DNA of 11,102 bases from Chromatiales bacterium (GTDB taxonomy: Bacteria; Pseudomonadota; Gammaproteobacteria; SZUA-152). Numbering within the stretch: the first letter of the stretch is position 1; the number at the start of each line of letters is the position of its first letter. Position numbers and translations under genes: made by a program. A model generated the notes under the pieces. That model was not told the origin of the DNA. It ran no database searches and worked only from the letters and a program-made list of their open reading frames with translations. This document shows, one piece after another, positions 1 to 6,689 of the stretch. The stretch covers positions 1 through 11,102 of the forward strand of contig JALTPW010000462.1 in assembly GCA_026999335.1 (NCBI GenBank), in the 5' to 3' direction.

Positions 1-614
1 TGTTCTTCGTTGATAAGCAGTGCGGCGGACAGGCGGGCTTCGAGATCCTGATTCTGCGCGCGCAGCTGTGTCAGTTCCTCCTGTACGGTGCTTGAGTCGT
101 CGCTCTGTTTTAGTGCGTTTGTGCGCAAGACCTTCAATTCGCTTTTGAGCTTTTTCGTCTGCTCACGGGCCTTGTTCATCTCGGCTTTCATCCAGCGGGT
201 GTCCTTGGCGTCCTGGCGCAGACTGGCCAGCTCTTCTTCGCTGATGGCGGGGGTGGCCTTTTCTTGCGACGCCTCGGGCGTCTGCCGTGCGGCGGCGAGT
301 TCCTGCTGCAGGGCCTTGTACTGGCTGCGCAGCTCCAGATATTCCAGCCCGAGGGGTTTTTCCGCGCTGACATATTTGAACTCGATCCAACCGCTGACGC
401 CATCATGGGTACTGATGCGGGCGAATTCACCATCCTTCATGAGGATGTCCACCCGGGTGCCGCTAAGGAGCTTTTTCAGCACCGCACCCTGCTGGTGTTT
501 TTCCGCATACACCGGCACCTCGATGCGGTCGGTGATGAAGGCGGCGTGTGCCGGCAGCGCCATGCCCAGCAGGGTCGTGAGCAGCAATTTGTGGATCTTG
601 CTCGATAGCATCAT
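1..614 (-). CDS. YgiM-like SH3 domain / coiled-coil envelope protein (partial, C-terminus beyond left edge)
   Basis: The reading frame is open from an ATG at 614 to the window edge (204 codons), so the C-terminus is missing. Residues about 1-25 form a signal peptide (basic start, LLLTTLLGMALPAHA core, cleavage after AHA). Residues about 26-86 resemble a bacterial SH3 domain (ITDRIEVPVYAEK, SGTRVDIL, GVSGWIEFKYVS). From about residue 90 the chain is charged and Glu/Gln/Lys-rich, typical of a long coiled coil. This order matches the YgiM / TIGR04211 family, which usually ends in a C-terminal transmembrane helix; that part would lie outside the window. It is probably periplasmic and envelope-associated, with no established activity. 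A second ATG follows directly, but AGGAAGGA just upstream fits the first. It starts 15 bp after prlC ends, so the two are probably co-transcribed. Confidence 0.85.
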   Translation of the reverse strand, partial: MMLSSKIHKLLLTTLLGMALPAHAAFITDRIEVPVYAEKHQQGAVLKKLLSGTRVDILMKDGEFARISTHDGVSGWIEFKYVSAEKPLGLEYLELRSQYKALQQELAAARQTPEASQEKATPAISEEELASLRQDAKDTRWMKAEMNKAREQTKKLKSELKVLRTNALKQSDDSSTVQEELTQLRAQNQDLEARLSAALLINEE

Positions 615-629
615 ATTCCTTCCTGTTAT

Positions 630-2669
630 TCATTCAGTGCAGGCGTTGATACCGCTGTGGCGCAGCAGGGCGTCGATCTCCGGCTCGCGGCCGCGGAATT
701 TCACGAACAGTTCCATGGGGTCGCGGGCGCCGCCCTGTTCCAGAACCGCCTCAAGAAACGCCAGCCCGGTGTCACGGTTGAAAATACCCGTTTCCTCGAA
801 ACGGGCAAAGGCATCGGAAGACAAGACCTCGGCCCATTTATAACTGTAATAACCCGCTGCGTAACCACCGGCGAAGATGTGACTGAAACTGTGTTGGAAA
901 CGGTGGTATTGCGGCGGCTTGATCACCGCCACCTCGCTGCGCACGGCGTCGAGGGTTTCCTGTATCTGTGCGCCCTGTGCGGGGTCGTAGTCACGGTGCA
1001 GGCGGAAGTCGAACAGAGAGAACTCCAGCTGCCGCACCATCTGCATTCCCGCGTGGAAATTTTTCGCTGCGATCATGCGCGAATACAGGGTGTTGGGCAG
1101 GGGCTCGCCGCTCTGATAGTGGGCGGCGATGAGATCCACGGGTTCGCGCTCCCAGCACCAGTTTTCGAGGAACTGGCTGGGCAGCTCGACGGCGTCCCAG
1201 GGTACGCCGCTGATGCCGGATACCGCCATCACGTCCACCTGGGTGAGCATATGATGCAGGCCATGACCGAATTCGTGAAACAGGGTGATGACCTCGTTAT
1301 GAGTGAGCAATGCGGGCTCGCCGTCCAGCGGCGGAGTGAAGTTGCAGGTGAGAAAGGCCACCGGCAGCTGCACGTCCTCGGCGGTGGCGCGGCGTGAAAG
1401 ACACTCGTCCATCCAGGCCCCGCCACGCTTGTTTTCGCGCGCGTAGAGGTCGAGATAGAAGCTGCCGCGCAGCTCGTCATGACGATCACGGATCTCGAAC
1501 ACGCGCACGCTCGGGTGCCAGGTATCGACATCCTGCAATTCGTCGATTTGCAGCCCATAGAGGCGTTTGACCACCTCGAACAGGCCGCTGACCACGCGGG
1601 GTTCAGGGAAGTAGGGCTTGAGATCTTCCTGGCTCAGGGCATAGCGATGCTGGCGCAGTTTTTCCGCATAGTAGGTGATATCCCAGGGCTGCAATGCAGC
1701 GATGCCATGCAATTCGCGGGCGAAGGCAGCCAGTTCGTCCAGTTCTTCCCGTGCCATGCCCACTGAGCGGTTGGCGAGGTCGCTGAGAAAGGCGATGACC
1801 CTGTCGGTGCTGGGCGCCATCTTGGTGGCCAGTGATCGTTCGGCGTAATTTTCGAAGCCGAGCAGCTTGGCCAACTCGTAACGCAGGGCGAGGATCTCCT
1901 CCATCAGCGGGCTATTGTCGAATTTACCGGCATGGGGGCCCTGATCCGAGGCGCGGGTGGCATAGGCGTGGTACACCTCCTCGCGCAGTTCACGGTTATC
2001 GGCATAGCTCATGACGGCGAAATAGCTGGGGAATTCCAGTGTCAGCTGCCAGCCGTCGAGGCCCTTTTGTTCCGCAGTCTGGCGTGCCATGGCGATTGAT
2101 GATGCGGGCATTCCTGAAAGTGAATTCTCACTTTCTTCGAGTTTGCTCCAGGCTTGGGTGGCGTCCAGAACGTTTTCGGAAAATTTAGCCGCAAGGGTGG
2201 AGAGGCGCTGCTGGATCGCCATGTAACGCTGTTTTTTTTCTTCCGGCAGATCGACCCCGGCGAGACGGAAGTCACGCAGGGCGTTGTCGATGGCCTTGCG
2301 CTGGGCCGTGTCCAGCCCGGTGTCTTGCGCAACCTGCTGGAAGGCGGCATAGAGGCGCGTATTCTGCCCCAGTTCGGTGGCGTACTGGCTGAGCTTGGGC
2401 AGACAGGCGTTGTGGGCCTCACGCAGGGCCTCGCTGTTGACCACCGCGATCATATGGCTGACCGGCGACCAGGTACGATTGAGGCGGTCTTCCAGGTCGG
2501 CCAGCGGTGCGGCCAGGTTGTCCCAATTGTAGTCGTCCGTGGCCGCCAGCAGGCGCTCGACCTCGGTGCGGTTGTCGGCCAGAACCCGGTCGATGGCGGG
2601 CTCCACGTGCTCTGGCTTGATCTGGCTGAAGGGGGGGAGGTCGGTGAGCTGCAGCAGAGGGTTGTTCAT
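630..2669 (-). CDS. prlC: Oligopeptidase A (M3 family zinc metallopeptidase)
   Basis: This 679-residue protein has the length and layout of PrlC/OpdA, a cytoplasmic M3 (thimet oligopeptidase-like) peptidase. It degrades short peptides, including cleaved signal peptides. The zinc site is visible as HEFGH at residues 465-469 (H465, catalytic E466, H469), with the third ligand expected at about E495 in AVELPSQFLENWCWE. The C-terminal substrate-binding segment GGYAAGYYSYKWAEVLSSDAF (about 601-621) is also typical of M3 enzymes. The N-terminal half is helical, as in the family. The ATG at 2669 is used because the family N-terminus (NNPLLQ...LPPFSQIKPEHVEPAI) begins right there; the ribosome-binding site is weak. 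It is divergent from srkA across an 87-bp spacer and followed by the SH3 gene. No truncation or missing catalytic residue is seen. Confidence 0.96.
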   Translation of the reverse strand: MNNPLLQLTDLPPFSQIKPEHVEPAIDRVLADNRTEVERLLAATDDYNWDNLAAPLADLEDRLNRTWSPVSHMIAVVNSEALREAHNACLPKLSQYATELGQNTRLYAAFQQVAQDTGLDTAQRKAIDNALRDFRLAGVDLPEEKKQRYMAIQQRLSTLAAKFSENVLDATQAWSKLEESENSLSGMPASSIAMARQTAEQKGLDGWQLTLEFPSYFAVMSYADNRELREEVYHAYATRASDQGPHAGKFDNSPLMEEILALRYELAKLLGFENYAERSLATKMAPSTDRVIAFLSDLANRSVGMAREELDELAAFARELHGIAALQPWDITYYAEKLRQHRYALSQEDLKPYFPEPRVVSGLFEVVKRLYGLQIDELQDVDTWHPSVRVFEIRDRHDELRGSFYLDLYARENKRGGAWMDECLSRRATAEDVQLPVAFLTCNFTPPLDGEPALLTHNEVITLFHEFGHGLHHMLTQVDVMAVSGISGVPWDAVELPSQFLENWCWEREPVDLIAAHYQSGEPLPNTLYSRMIAAKNFHAGMQMVRQLEFSLFDFRLHRDYDPAQGAQIQETLDAVRSEVAVIKPPQYHRFQHSFSHIFAGGYAAGYYSYKWAEVLSSDAFARFEETGIFNRDTGLAFLEAVLEQGGARDPMELFVKFRGREPEIDALLRHSGINACTE

Positions 2670-2756
2670 ACGGTGCCTTTGGGTTCCGGGTTGATGGGAT
2701 TGCTGTGGCGCAATGATGTTACCCTAATGGCTTTGCTTCAGGCTAACAGGAAATCC

Positions 2757-3830
2757 ATGATCGATGCTTCCAGCCCCTCCGCCCGGCACCCTTACGACGC
2801 CCTGACCCCGGATGCCGTGCTGAATGCCGTGGATGCCGCCGGCTATCGCACCGACGGTCGCTTGCTGGCGCTGAACAGCTATGAGAACCGCGTCTACCAG
2901 GTGGGTGTGGAGGACATGCAGCCGTTGATGGAAAGCCATCCCGGGGTCGCGGCGTGCTCCCCATCCGCCCCTGACGGATGGGTGGTGGCCAAGTTCTATC
3001 GCCCGGGGCGCTGGAGCGACGAGGCCATCCGCGAGGAGCATGCCTTCAGTCAGGCGCTGGCCGAGACGGAGATCCCTGCCGTGGCACCGCTCACCGATGC
3101 CCGTGGCGAGACCCTGTTCACTTATGCCGCCCACCCTGCCGATTTCCGTTTTGCCCTCTACCCGCGTCGCGGCGGCCGCTGGCCGGATCTCGAAGACCTG
3201 GACAAGCTGCTGTGGATGGGCCGCTTCATGGGCCGCATTCATGCCCTCGGCGCAACAAAGGCCTTCGTGCACCGCCCCACACTGGATATCGCCAGCTTCG
3301 GCCATGCTTCCGTGGACTACCTGCGCGAGGCGGCGGTGATCCCCGATGATCTGCACGAGGCCTATTTTAGCCTCAGCAAAGACGTGCTGGCACAGGTGGA
3401 GGCCGGTTTCGCACGCGCCGGCGATGTCGCCATGATCCGCTTGCATGGCGACTGTCACCCCGGCAATATCCTGTGGACCGACGATGGCCCCCATTTCGTC
3501 GATTTTGACGACGCACGCATGGGCCCGGCGGTGCAGGATCTGTGGATGCTGCTGTCCGGCGAGCGCGCGCAGATGACTGTCCAGATCGACGAAATCCTCA
3601 GCGGTTACACGGAATTCATGGATTTTCAGCCTCGCGAGCTACACTTGATCGAACCATTGCGCACCCTGCGCATGATCCATTACTCGGCCTGGCTGGCGCG
3701 GCGCTGGGATGACCCCAGTTTCCCCCGCAATTTTCCCTGGTTTGGTGAACCACGCTACTGGGAAGAACAAATCCTCGCCCTGCGCGAGCAGGCGGCGCTG
3801 ATGAATGAGCCACCATTGCAATGGATGTGA
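2757..3830 (+). CDS. srkA: Stress response Ser/Thr protein kinase SrkA (YihE), APH-like fold
   Basis: This 357-residue protein belongs to the YihE/SrkA family of cytoplasmic protein kinases with an aminoglycoside-phosphotransferase-like fold, linked in E. coli to stress survival and envelope-stress signalling. Visible motifs are LNSYENRVYQ (39-48), the probable ATP-binding lysine K79 in VAKFYRPGRW, the catalytic loop HGDCHPGN (230-237, D232 and N237), the metal-binding VDFDDAR (248-254) and QDLWMLL. The C-terminus EPPLQWM resembles the family end. The frame stays open upstream to about 2154, but that part is antisense to prlC; AGGAAA before the ATG at 2757 decides the start (an ATG at 2727 is a weaker alternative). 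About 16 extra residues (about 53-74) lie between the VYQ strand and K79 compared with E. coli YihE as remembered, and they contain a DNA palindrome. It is divergent from prlC. Confidence 0.93.
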   Translation: MIDASSPSARHPYDALTPDAVLNAVDAAGYRTDGRLLALNSYENRVYQVGVEDMQPLMESHPGVAACSPSAPDGWVVAKFYRPGRWSDEAIREEHAFSQALAETEIPAVAPLTDARGETLFTYAAHPADFRFALYPRRGGRWPDLEDLDKLLWMGRFMGRIHALGATKAFVHRPTLDIASFGHASVDYLREAAVIPDDLHEAYFSLSKDVLAQVEAGFARAGDVAMIRLHGDCHPGNILWTDDGPHFVDFDDARMGPAVQDLWMLLSGERAQMTVQIDEILSGYTEFMDFQPRELHLIEPLRTLRMIHYSAWLARRWDDPSFPRNFPWFGEPRYWEEQILALREQAALMNEPPLQWM

Positions 3831-3966
3831 TCGACAAGCCGCTGGATGAACCGGTGCAGGGCAGGGGGCGCAAATAAACGCCAATAAAAGCGAATTAATC
3901 CAGGTATTTTTTGTGGAATTTCTGAGCAAGTGAGATTATGCATAATTTTAGTATTCGGGTTAATCG
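3831..3966. other. AT-rich spacer after srkA
   Basis: Non-coding stretch between the srkA stop and the MITE. It becomes AT-rich after about 3880. No clear terminator (stem plus T-run) is visible. An 18-codon frame overlaps the srkA stop (3821-3877) but has nothing to support it as a gene. Confidence 0.5.
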
Positions 3967-4012
3967 GGGTACTGACCAATGCCATTAAGTTAACAAAATG
4001 ATGACTGTCTTG

Positions 4013-4084
4013 TAGGTTGGTGGTGAGCTTGCGAACCCCAACGAAACTAACAATGTTGGGATTCCTGCGTCACCACCACCCGAC
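4013..4084. repeat. Imperfect palindrome inside the MITE
   Basis: The arm beginning GTAGGTTGGTGGTGA pairs imperfectly with the downstream arm ending TCACCACCACCCGAC. The halves are separated by a short AT-rich loop between two near-complementary CCCAAC/GTTGGG boxes. It resembles the GTAGGTTGG-type intergenic palindromes known from many proteobacteria, here carried inside a mobile element. Confidence 0.55.
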
Positions 4085-4117
4085 AATAAGCAGGATGTCA
4101 GGCTTAACTTAAAATGC

Positions 4118-4212
4118 CTATGAACATAACTCAGGTGCGACAATGATGTGAATTTCGTTAATAAGCACACTCAGGTGGTGTTTTTGAATATTAACCTGAG
4201 TTTCGTTCATAG
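4118..4212. repeat. Internal 19-bp inverted repeat pair in the right half of the MITE
   Basis: CTATGAACATAACTCAGGT at 4118-4136 is repeated in inverted form at 4194-4212 with 17 of 19 positions matching. Weaker similarity extends outward toward the TTAA-rich terminus. The right half of the element could therefore fold into a long hairpin independently of its outer ends. Confidence 0.7.
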
Positions 4213-4234
4213 CCATTTAACTTAGTGACATTGG

Positions 4235-4300
4235 GGTACTGACTTAAGCTTGAGAGACTTGGCATATCGTCATTCCCGTGCAGGCGGGAATCCAGCATGT
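4235..4300 (+). repeat. CATTCCCG-type palindromic intergenic repeat, copy 1
   Basis: This 66-bp repeat is found again in inverted orientation at 9232-9297, with 57 of 66 positions identical by hand alignment. Its core is a hairpin, ATTCCCG-TGCAGG-CGGGAAT, at 4272-4291. The outer part includes CTTGAGAGACTTGG. Its first bases coincide with the right-hand target duplication of the MITE, so the MITE appears to have inserted at the edge of such a repeat. Confidence 0.75.
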
Positions 4301-4464
4301 ACGCTATTTCAAGCAGCCGGGATGGTTCGCTTTGCGGGTATTTAACCCACAGGATGATTTGGGTCTGCATTGTACTGCGTTGCGCCCGGACTGACGGTGT
4401 TGTTAGTGCCTTCAGGTTATGGGCAATTTGCGTGAATTCGCGTTTATTTGCGGACACGGAGACG
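4301..4464. other. Upstream region of the membrane-anchored protein gene
   Basis: The frame of the downstream gene stays open through this stretch, but its start falls inside the CATTCCCG repeat and it reads like non-coding DNA (Cys/Arg-rich, no family features). I therefore treat it as 5' spacer. It probably contains the promoter of the next gene, but no convincing -35/-10 pair could be chosen. Confidence 0.45.
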
Positions 4465-5157
4465 ATGGTTGCTATGACGACAGAGACACAACAGACAGAA
4501 CAAACGCCGCGCGGACGGCGTTACGACCGTCTGCATGTCGTGCTGATGGTGCTTCTGGCCCTTGTTGTTGGCGGTATACTTTCGGTCTGGGTGTTGACTG
4601 CGGTCATTTTCCCCACTGAATTCAAGCCGGTGGTGCTTAGCGCCGAAGAGAGTCAGGTGCTGGATGCCAAGCTGTCCCGTCTGCAATCTGCGCAGGGCGG
4701 GCGCGGCGCGTCGGGCGGGACGGCGCCTCCCCTGCAACCCGAAGCCTACAGTGAGGCCGGTGTCCGCCGGGACATTGCCCTCACGGAAAAAGAGCTGAAT
4801 GCCCTGCTAGCCAACAATACGGATCTGGCACGAAAACTGGCCATCGACCTGTCGAGCGATCTGCTCAGTGTCAAGCTCCTGCTGCCCCTGGACGAAGACT
4901 TTCCCGTGCTGGGGGGCAAGACCCTGAAGGTGAAGGCCGGGGTGGAACTGGCATTTGCTGGCGACCGACCGGTGGTGGTGCTCAAGGGCGTCAGCGTGAT
5001 GGGCGTGCCGGTGCCCAATGCCTGGCTGGGGAATATGAAAAATATCGACCTGGTCGGGGAATTTGGGCAGCAGGGTGGTTTTTGGACGGCGTTCGCCGAT
5101 GGTGTGGATGCGATCCGCGTCGAGGATGGCCGGCTGAGTCTTCGCCTGAAAGAATAA
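4465..5157 (+). CDS. Conserved membrane-anchored protein of unknown function
   Basis: This 230-residue protein has a short basic cytoplasmic N-terminus (RGRRYDR), one transmembrane helix at about residues 25-49 (VVLMVLLALVVGGILSVWVL), a Gly/Pro/Ala-rich linker at about 77-95, and a compact soluble domain at about 100-230. Positive-inside charge implies that domain is periplasmic. The domain has recognisable blocks: LTEKELNALLANN, FPVLGGKTLKVKAGVEL, VVLKGVSVMGVPVPNAW and DAIRVEDGRLSLRL. I recall similar proteins as conserved hypotheticals in gammaproteobacteria, sometimes with doubtful enzyme names; the pattern is loosely like membrane-anchored DUF2140/YpmS-type proteins, but this is unproven. 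Start: GGAG lies 3 bases before the ATG at 4465 and 12 before another at 4474, so either is possible. It stands alone between two repeat-containing spacers. Confidence 0.8.
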   Translation: MVAMTTETQQTEQTPRGRRYDRLHVVLMVLLALVVGGILSVWVLTAVIFPTEFKPVVLSAEESQVLDAKLSRLQSAQGGRGASGGTAPPLQPEAYSEAGVRRDIALTEKELNALLANNTDLARKLAIDLSSDLLSVKLLLPLDEDFPVLGGKTLKVKAGVELAFAGDRPVVVLKGVSVMGVPVPNAWLGNMKNIDLVGEFGQQGGFWTAFADGVDAIRVEDGRLSLRLKE

Positions 5158-5246
5158 GCTGAAGTCACGAATTCAGGAAGTTAAACTTGGAAATGACAGA
5201 GCATCGCCCCGTACGCGCAGGTAGCGGTGGATGTGAACGGTGATCC

Positions 5247-5319
5247 GTAGGGTGGGCATTGCCCACCATTCAGCGGCAGGCACTGAGAGATTCGGTGGGC
5301 GATGCCCACCCTCCATACT
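5247..5319. repeat. GTAGGGTGGGC palindromic intergenic repeat (both halves)
   Basis: Two palindromes face each other. GTAGGGTGGGCATTGCCCACC at 5247-5267 (GGTGGGC/GCCCACC arms) faces GGTGGGCGATGCCCACCC at 5294-5311, which ends in a near-complement of the outer GTAGGG. The whole unit can fold either as two small hairpins or as one long stem. It lies just upstream of the gor ribosome-binding site. There is no T-run, so a simple terminator is unlikely; it may influence the mRNA 5' end. A half copy is at 9015-9035. Confidence 0.75.
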
Positions 5320-5333
5320 CAAGAAGGAAAAAC

Positions 5334-6683
5334 ATGAGCAAACACTATGATCTCATCGCCATCGGCGGCGGCAGCGGTGGCCTTTCGGCGGCGGAGCGTG
5401 CGGCGGAATACGGCCGGAAGACCGCCATTGTTGAAAACAACAAGCTGGGCGGCACCTGTGTCAACGTGGGCTGCGTACCGAAAAAGATCATGTGGTTCGC
5501 CTCCGGCATTGCCGAGACTCTGCACAATGCCCGTGGTTACGGTTTTGACGCCGAGTTGCGCAGTTTCGATTGGGGCGGGCTGGTGGCGGCGCGCGAGGAT
5601 TATATTCAGGGCATCCTCGACTGGTACGGCAACTATCTGACCGATTCCAACATCGATCACCTGCGGGGCACCGGCAGCCTGATCGATGCCCACACGGTCA
5701 GCGTCGATGGCGAAATCTATAGTGCCGACCATATCGTCATCGCCCCCGGTGGCAAACCTATTCTGCCCAGCATTCCCGGCGCTGAGCACATGCTCACCTC
5801 TGACGGTTTCTTTGCCCTCAAAGAGCAGCCAAAGCGGGTGGCGGTGATCGGCGCGGGTTATATCGCCGTGGAGCTGGCGGGGTTGCTCAATGGCCTCGGC
5901 AGTGAGGTGTCGTTGCTGCTGCGCCGTGACCACTTCCTGTCCAGCTTCGATGCCATGCTGCGTGAGACACTCATGGAAGAAATGGTCAACGCCGGGGTCA
6001 ACATCATGCCCTCCATCAGTGTCGAGCGCGTCGAAAAACGCGCCGATGGCCGCCTCGACATTCACTGCGCGCGCGGCATTACGCTGGAAGGCTATGACGC
6101 GCTGATCTGCGCCATCGGTCGCGAGTCGAATATCGCGTCACTGGCCCTGGATGCCGCCGGCGTCGAGAGCAACGAGCGCGGCTATATTCCCACCGACGAA
6201 TTTCAGAACACCAATGTGGCCGGTATCTACGCCGTGGGCGACGTCACCGGCCGCGCGCAGCTGACGCCGGTGGCGGTAGCCGCCGGACGGCGTCTGTCCG
6301 ACCGCCTGTTCAACAACCAGCCTGAGCGCAAGCTGGACTACGACCTGATTCCCACCGTCATGTTCAGCCACCCGCCCATCGGCACCATCGGCCTGACCGA
6401 GGGCGAGGCGCGCGAAAAACATGGTGAAGCGGTCAAGGTCTACCAGACCCGTTTTACAGGCATGTACCATGCCCTGTGCCCCAAGCAGCAGCGTACCGCC
6501 ATGAAGCTGGTGTGTGTGGGTGCGGAAGAGAAGGTCGTCGGCTGCCACCTCATCGGCCAGGGTGTCGACGAAATGTTGCAGGGCTTCGCCGTGGCGATCA
6601 AGATGGGTGCGAGCAAAAAGGATTTCGACAACACTGTCGCCATTCACCCCACCAGTTCGGAAGAGCTGGTCACACTGCGCTGA
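5334..6683 (+). CDS. gor: Glutathione reductase (FAD-dependent, class I disulfide oxidoreductase)
   Basis: This 449-residue flavoenzyme reduces glutathione disulfide to glutathione in the cytoplasm. The FAD motif IGGGSGG is at 10-16, the redox pair C42/C47 in GGTCVNVGCVPKK, the NAD(P)H Rossmann motif GAGYIAVELAG at 173-183, the second FAD motif GIYAVGDVTG at 297-306, and the C-terminal His-Glu pair in HPTSSEE (H438, E443). Numbering is nearly identical to the E. coli enzyme. In the cofactor loop LLLRRDHFLSSFD, R197 matches E. coli R198 but S203 replaces R204, the second arginine that binds the NADPH 2'-phosphate. The ATG at 5334 follows AAGAAGGAAA; an upstream in-frame start falls in a repeat and is rejected. 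First gene of a compact cluster; the next gene starts 6 bp after its stop. Confidence 0.95.
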   Translation: MSKHYDLIAIGGGSGGLSAAERAAEYGRKTAIVENNKLGGTCVNVGCVPKKIMWFASGIAETLHNARGYGFDAELRSFDWGGLVAAREDYIQGILDWYGNYLTDSNIDHLRGTGSLIDAHTVSVDGEIYSADHIVIAPGGKPILPSIPGAEHMLTSDGFFALKEQPKRVAVIGAGYIAVELAGLLNGLGSEVSLLLRRDHFLSSFDAMLRETLMEEMVNAGVNIMPSISVERVEKRADGRLDIHCARGITLEGYDALICAIGRESNIASLALDAAGVESNERGYIPTDEFQNTNVAGIYAVGDVTGRAQLTPVAVAAGRRLSDRLFNNQPERKLDYDLIPTVMFSHPPIGTIGLTEGEAREKHGEAVKVYQTRFTGMYHALCPKQQRTAMKLVCVGAEEKVVGCHLIGQGVDEMLQGFAVAIKMGASKKDFDNTVAIHPTSSEELVTLR

Positions 6684-6689
6684 GGTGTC

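Larger units (their letters stand above)
3967..4243. mobile_element. MITE-like element (257 bp, 3977-4233) with 10-bp target duplication
   Basis: The element has matching inverted ends: the left end reads CAATGCCATTAAGTTAA from 3977 and the right end, read inward from 4233, is CAATGTCACTAAGTTAA (2 mismatches in 17). It is flanked by a perfect direct repeat GGGTACTGAC at 3967-3976 and 4234-4243, the signature of a transposition event. The interior has no transposase: only a 61-codon frame without recognisable content. It holds an imperfect hairpin at about 4013-4084 and a 19-bp inverted pair at 4118-4136 / 4194-4212 (17 of 19 match). A 10-bp duplication with such ends suggests mobilisation by an IS4- or ISAs1-like DDE transposase, but that assignment is inference. 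A truncated second copy lies at 9313. Confidence 0.75.

Noticed and set aside
88..843. 251-codon plus-strand open frame at the left end
   Set aside because: It is antisense to the SH3 gene and the prlC end, is Ser/Arg-rich without domains, and the minus-strand frames carry clear families.
657..1397. 246-codon plus-strand open frame
   Set aside because: Shadow of prlC on the opposite strand; prlC shows HEFGH and full-length homology.
2154..2756. Long N-terminal extension of srkA in the same frame
   Set aside because: It runs antisense through prlC and has no family similarity; the SrkA N-terminus and a ribosome-binding site are at 2757.
2670..2756. Divergent promoter pair between prlC and srkA
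   Set aside because: Promoters must exist here or nearby, but no -35/-10 combination stands out enough to list.
2724..3494. 256-codon minus-strand open frame opposite srkA
   Set aside because: No recognisable family; srkA on the plus strand has all kinase motifs.
3821..3877. 18-codon frame overlapping the srkA stop (ATGGATGTGA)
   Set aside because: Overlap resembles translational coupling but the frame is tiny and no ribosome-binding site or conserved partner is visible.
3985..4170. 61-codon minus-strand frame inside the MITE
   Set aside because: Made of repeat and hairpin sequence, with no transposase features.
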